Shown here piece by piece: positions 61,978 to 64,000 of a DNA stretch of 64,000 nucleotides. The translations under genes and the position numbers were made by a program. Below the pieces are notes generated by a model. The model ran no database searches and was not told the origin of the DNA. It worked only from the letters and a program-made list of their open reading frames with translations. The stretch comes from Arion vulgaris. Lineage: Eukaryota; Mollusca; Gastropoda; Stylommatophora; Arionidae. Location of the stretch: assembly GCA_020796225.1 (NCBI GenBank), contig CM036762.1, positions 18,895,286 to 18,959,285 of the forward strand. The letters run 5' to 3'. How positions within the stretch are numbered: the first letter of the stretch is position 1; every line of letters starts with the position of its first letter.

Positions 61978-62329
61978 ACACTTTTAGATATATATTCTCT
62001 TACACTCTCACATAGACACAATTATACATATACCATTATATATACAAACCCAGACAGACACACACATAAACCCGCATTCACAAATTGACAGTCAATAAAG
62101 TAACTTGATTTTAATGTCTGGAAAACAGCATTTTGAGCCGAAAACTTGATCTGGGCTTGAATGTATACATTTCGTTATGTCTTGCAGCCAAAGTAACAAG
62201 ATTTTCTAAATTACAAGAGTTTTAGTTGTTCTCTATATTTCTCAGAAGAAAAACAAATATTTGAGAAAACTTATATTGCTATAGTTTGATCAAATACATA
62301 AGTTTTCCAACTATAAGTTATTTCAGAGC
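61701..62329. other. Unassigned; (CT)n/(CA)n microsatellite
   Basis: 61928-61982 is a compound CT/CA microsatellite. No gene or transposon recognised in the remainder. Confidence 0.6.
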
Positions 62330-63170
62330 GATGCGCGTTACAAAACATGTGCTTGATGTTGCGCAGAATGACCACATGTTCTACTTTGCTCATGTTATGT
62401 TATGTCATGTTATGCGATCAACGTCACGGCACATTAGGCATTCCCATGCATGCTCTGTCCTCCGTTGCAGCAGCCATCCCAAAGTCCATTTGCTCATCGT
62501 ACCCATGAGAAGTTGATTACTATATCTTCTCTCTCTACCACGAAGACGACACTGTCTGGCATGTCCAAACTTAACGCCTAATTCTCAAACTCGTTCCAGT
62601 GTCTGAGACTTGCCCATGTCACATAATTGAGAGCGTACCGCATTGATGATATCGGCTCTGTCCATACTCCTGCCCGTTTGAGTCGGGACATTGTTTGCAA
62701 GAAAGTCAGCACGCTCGTTACCCTGCACTCCAGCATGTCCAGGTGTGTACAGCCAAGTCATTTTCTTGAGATGTGATCTCCGAATGCTGTCCACCCATTC
62801 CACACGCATACTTCCAGATTCAATCATTTGAAGCATATTCACCGAGTCTGATATGATAATCGTATGGGTTACCTGTTGCTCAGTCACCCATGACAGAGCC
62901 CTGAGGCAGCAGTGATCTCCATAGTCATGCTCGATGTCGTTGTCTCGAAAGCGCCGCAGTCCTCATGAAGTGTGCGACCGTTTCGCTGTGCTGAATAAGC
63001 TAACGATGATCTAGTTCCGCGTCTGACATAGCCATCGGTGTAGATAATGATATCACCTGTAAGGGAGTGCTGATACACGAGTGCAAGAATCTCCGCATTG
63101 ACGACGCCCGGGGCCCATTCTCTACAGCGTCTCCCATGTGTACTAACAACCCTGGTGTAAGCAGTCATAT
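62330..63170 (-). pseudogene. LINE RNase H domain and 3' end, one main frameshift
   Basis: Minus strand: CREWAPGVVNAEIL, IIIYTDGYVRRGTRSSLAYS (first D), TSSMTMEITAASGL (E), frameshift near 62884, IIISDSVNMLQMI (D), WLYTPGHAGVQGNERADFLA (H and following D). All catalytic positions of RNase H are present across the two frames. The 62330-62580 part is the decayed C-terminus. Confidence 0.87.
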
Positions 63171-63414
63171 CTCATATATAGGCAGATATAGGCATCCATT
63201 CTTCACCATGTCTCAGCTTATCTAGAGTACAGACATGTTTAATAACATCCTCTGTCTCGACCATCCAGGATCGGCCTCTCTTCAATCACCTGCCCTTGTT
63301 TTCATTTATGGATTTGTGCAGAGGATGATTTTTGTCAGCAGAAACTCTGATATACCTGTGCGACTATCCTTACAGTTTTGCGCATGCGCCCCCCCAGGAT
63401 AGGGCGCTATAGAG
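63171..63414. other. No recognisable feature
   Basis: Short stretch upstream of the LINE RNase H. May contain the preceding part of the same element, but no motif is firm. Confidence 0.3.
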
Positions 63415-63475
63415 AAATTGTTTGCAGGCCCTATGTAGCGTTTAACGGTACGAGAGGAATATAAATAGCGTAAAA
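63415..63475 (+). mobile_element. LINE 3' terminal scrap
   Basis: GTAGCGTTTAACGGTACGAGAGGAATATAAATAGCG matches in part the complement of 42468-42500 and the scrap at 38375-38455. Only the last 60 bp are present. Confidence 0.6.
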
Positions 63476-63896
63476 GTTGAACGGAGCCATAGATTATACA
63501 TATTAATTGATTAATAGTGAAACCTAGCTAGAAGTTCGATTACAAGTGATTAGCACACGGCTGGCGGGGATTTATTATCAAGTATCGATTAGTACTACCC
63601 TTTGAATTTGAAACGAATAATTCAACTTCACATTTGATCATAACTTGGAAAACATAAAGGACTTGCTGCAGAAGCTTACTTTGTGTAAATTGTTTGATGA
63701 GAATTACTATTGACACTGTTCAATACTCTCAAATTTGTAGGTTTATTAAATCGTTTTATTGCTTACCAGTAATATCAATATTTAATTATTTTGTATTTCT
63801 ACATTTTTATGCACAGGTTTGCGATTATTAACGCGTATCCTGTCTCGATCATGGTACGTTCGGATTGAGAAACAAGCCCGTTTCTTTAACCTCATA
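63476..63896. other. No recognisable feature
   Basis: AT-rich 420 bp with no identified content. Confidence 0.3.
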
Positions 63897-64000
63897 CCAG
63901 CGTGTTCGTAGCGCGTTGGACGACGGGTGACAAGCTCCTGTGAGTGCGGTTCAATTCCGCGGGCTGGCAGAAAAGTCACAGGTACTCCAGATTTACGGTG
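63897..64000 (+). mobile_element. SINE family C, cut by window edge
   Basis: Head CCAGCGTGTTCGTAGCGCG, B-box-like CGGTTCAATTCCGC, and body start up to the window end. The usual first bases GCCCGTCTG are displaced (GCCCG is at 63876), so the 5' end is rearranged or truncated. Confidence 0.8.

Overview
The window is gene-poor, repeat-dense animal DNA. It contains one recognisable cellular gene, a four-exon RERG-like Ras-family GTPase on the + strand (exons 39965-40058, 41381-41437, 46710-46786, 48798-49247; introns of 1322, 5272 and 2011 bp). Almost everything else is retroposons, DNA-transposon relics, minisatellites and low-complexity tracts. I suggest a lophotrochozoan, most likely a mollusc. 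The reasons are the long TE-filled introns, the variety of tRNA-headed SINEs carrying a core that resembles the animal MetaSINE core, the abundance of RTE-like and RNase H-bearing LINE 3' ends, and hAT and mariner relics. The species cannot be named from sequence alone.

Layout. 1-9.3 kb: SINE and LINE fragments, a 166-bp hAT MITE (3294-3459), a piggyBac-like MITE (3628-3761), a 3.2-kb Buster-like hAT element (4389-7545) inserted into an older LINE 3' end, and a LINE reverse-transcriptase pseudogene (8060-9290). 9.3-16 kb: a SINE/LINE chimera (10060-10581), a 15-bp minisatellite (11822-12113), a 1302-bp hAT deletion derivative (13115-14416) and a mariner-like MITE. 16-31 kb: nested SINEs with exact target-site duplications, a LINE with inverted halves (20012-21956), a 28/30-bp minisatellite (23173-24024), a 50-bp satellite beside a SINE (24675-25146) and a second hAT derivative (29203-30511). 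31-39.9 kb: pyrimidine-rich tracts, a LINE RT whose palm carries an in-frame 8 x 57-bp array (32853-33308), and a second, larger copy of the SINE plus 50-bp satellite arrangement (36955-38365). 39.9-49.3 kb: the RERG-like gene with repeat-filled introns, including a 46-bp minisatellite and a second SINE/LINE chimera. 49.3-64 kb: LINE and SINE fragments, an internally deleted mariner (51429-52347), a foldback repeat (53708-54010), 36-bp and 31-bp minisatellites, and RNase H LINE remnants.

The repeats interact as a parasite community. LINE 3' ends and several SINE families share short (GAA)n tails, which suggests common retrotransposition machinery. Distinct SINE families share one head and core but carry different tails. 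Nested insertions with intact target-site duplications give a relative chronology. No bacterial genes, operons, CRISPR arrays, rRNA genes or confident functional tRNA genes were seen.
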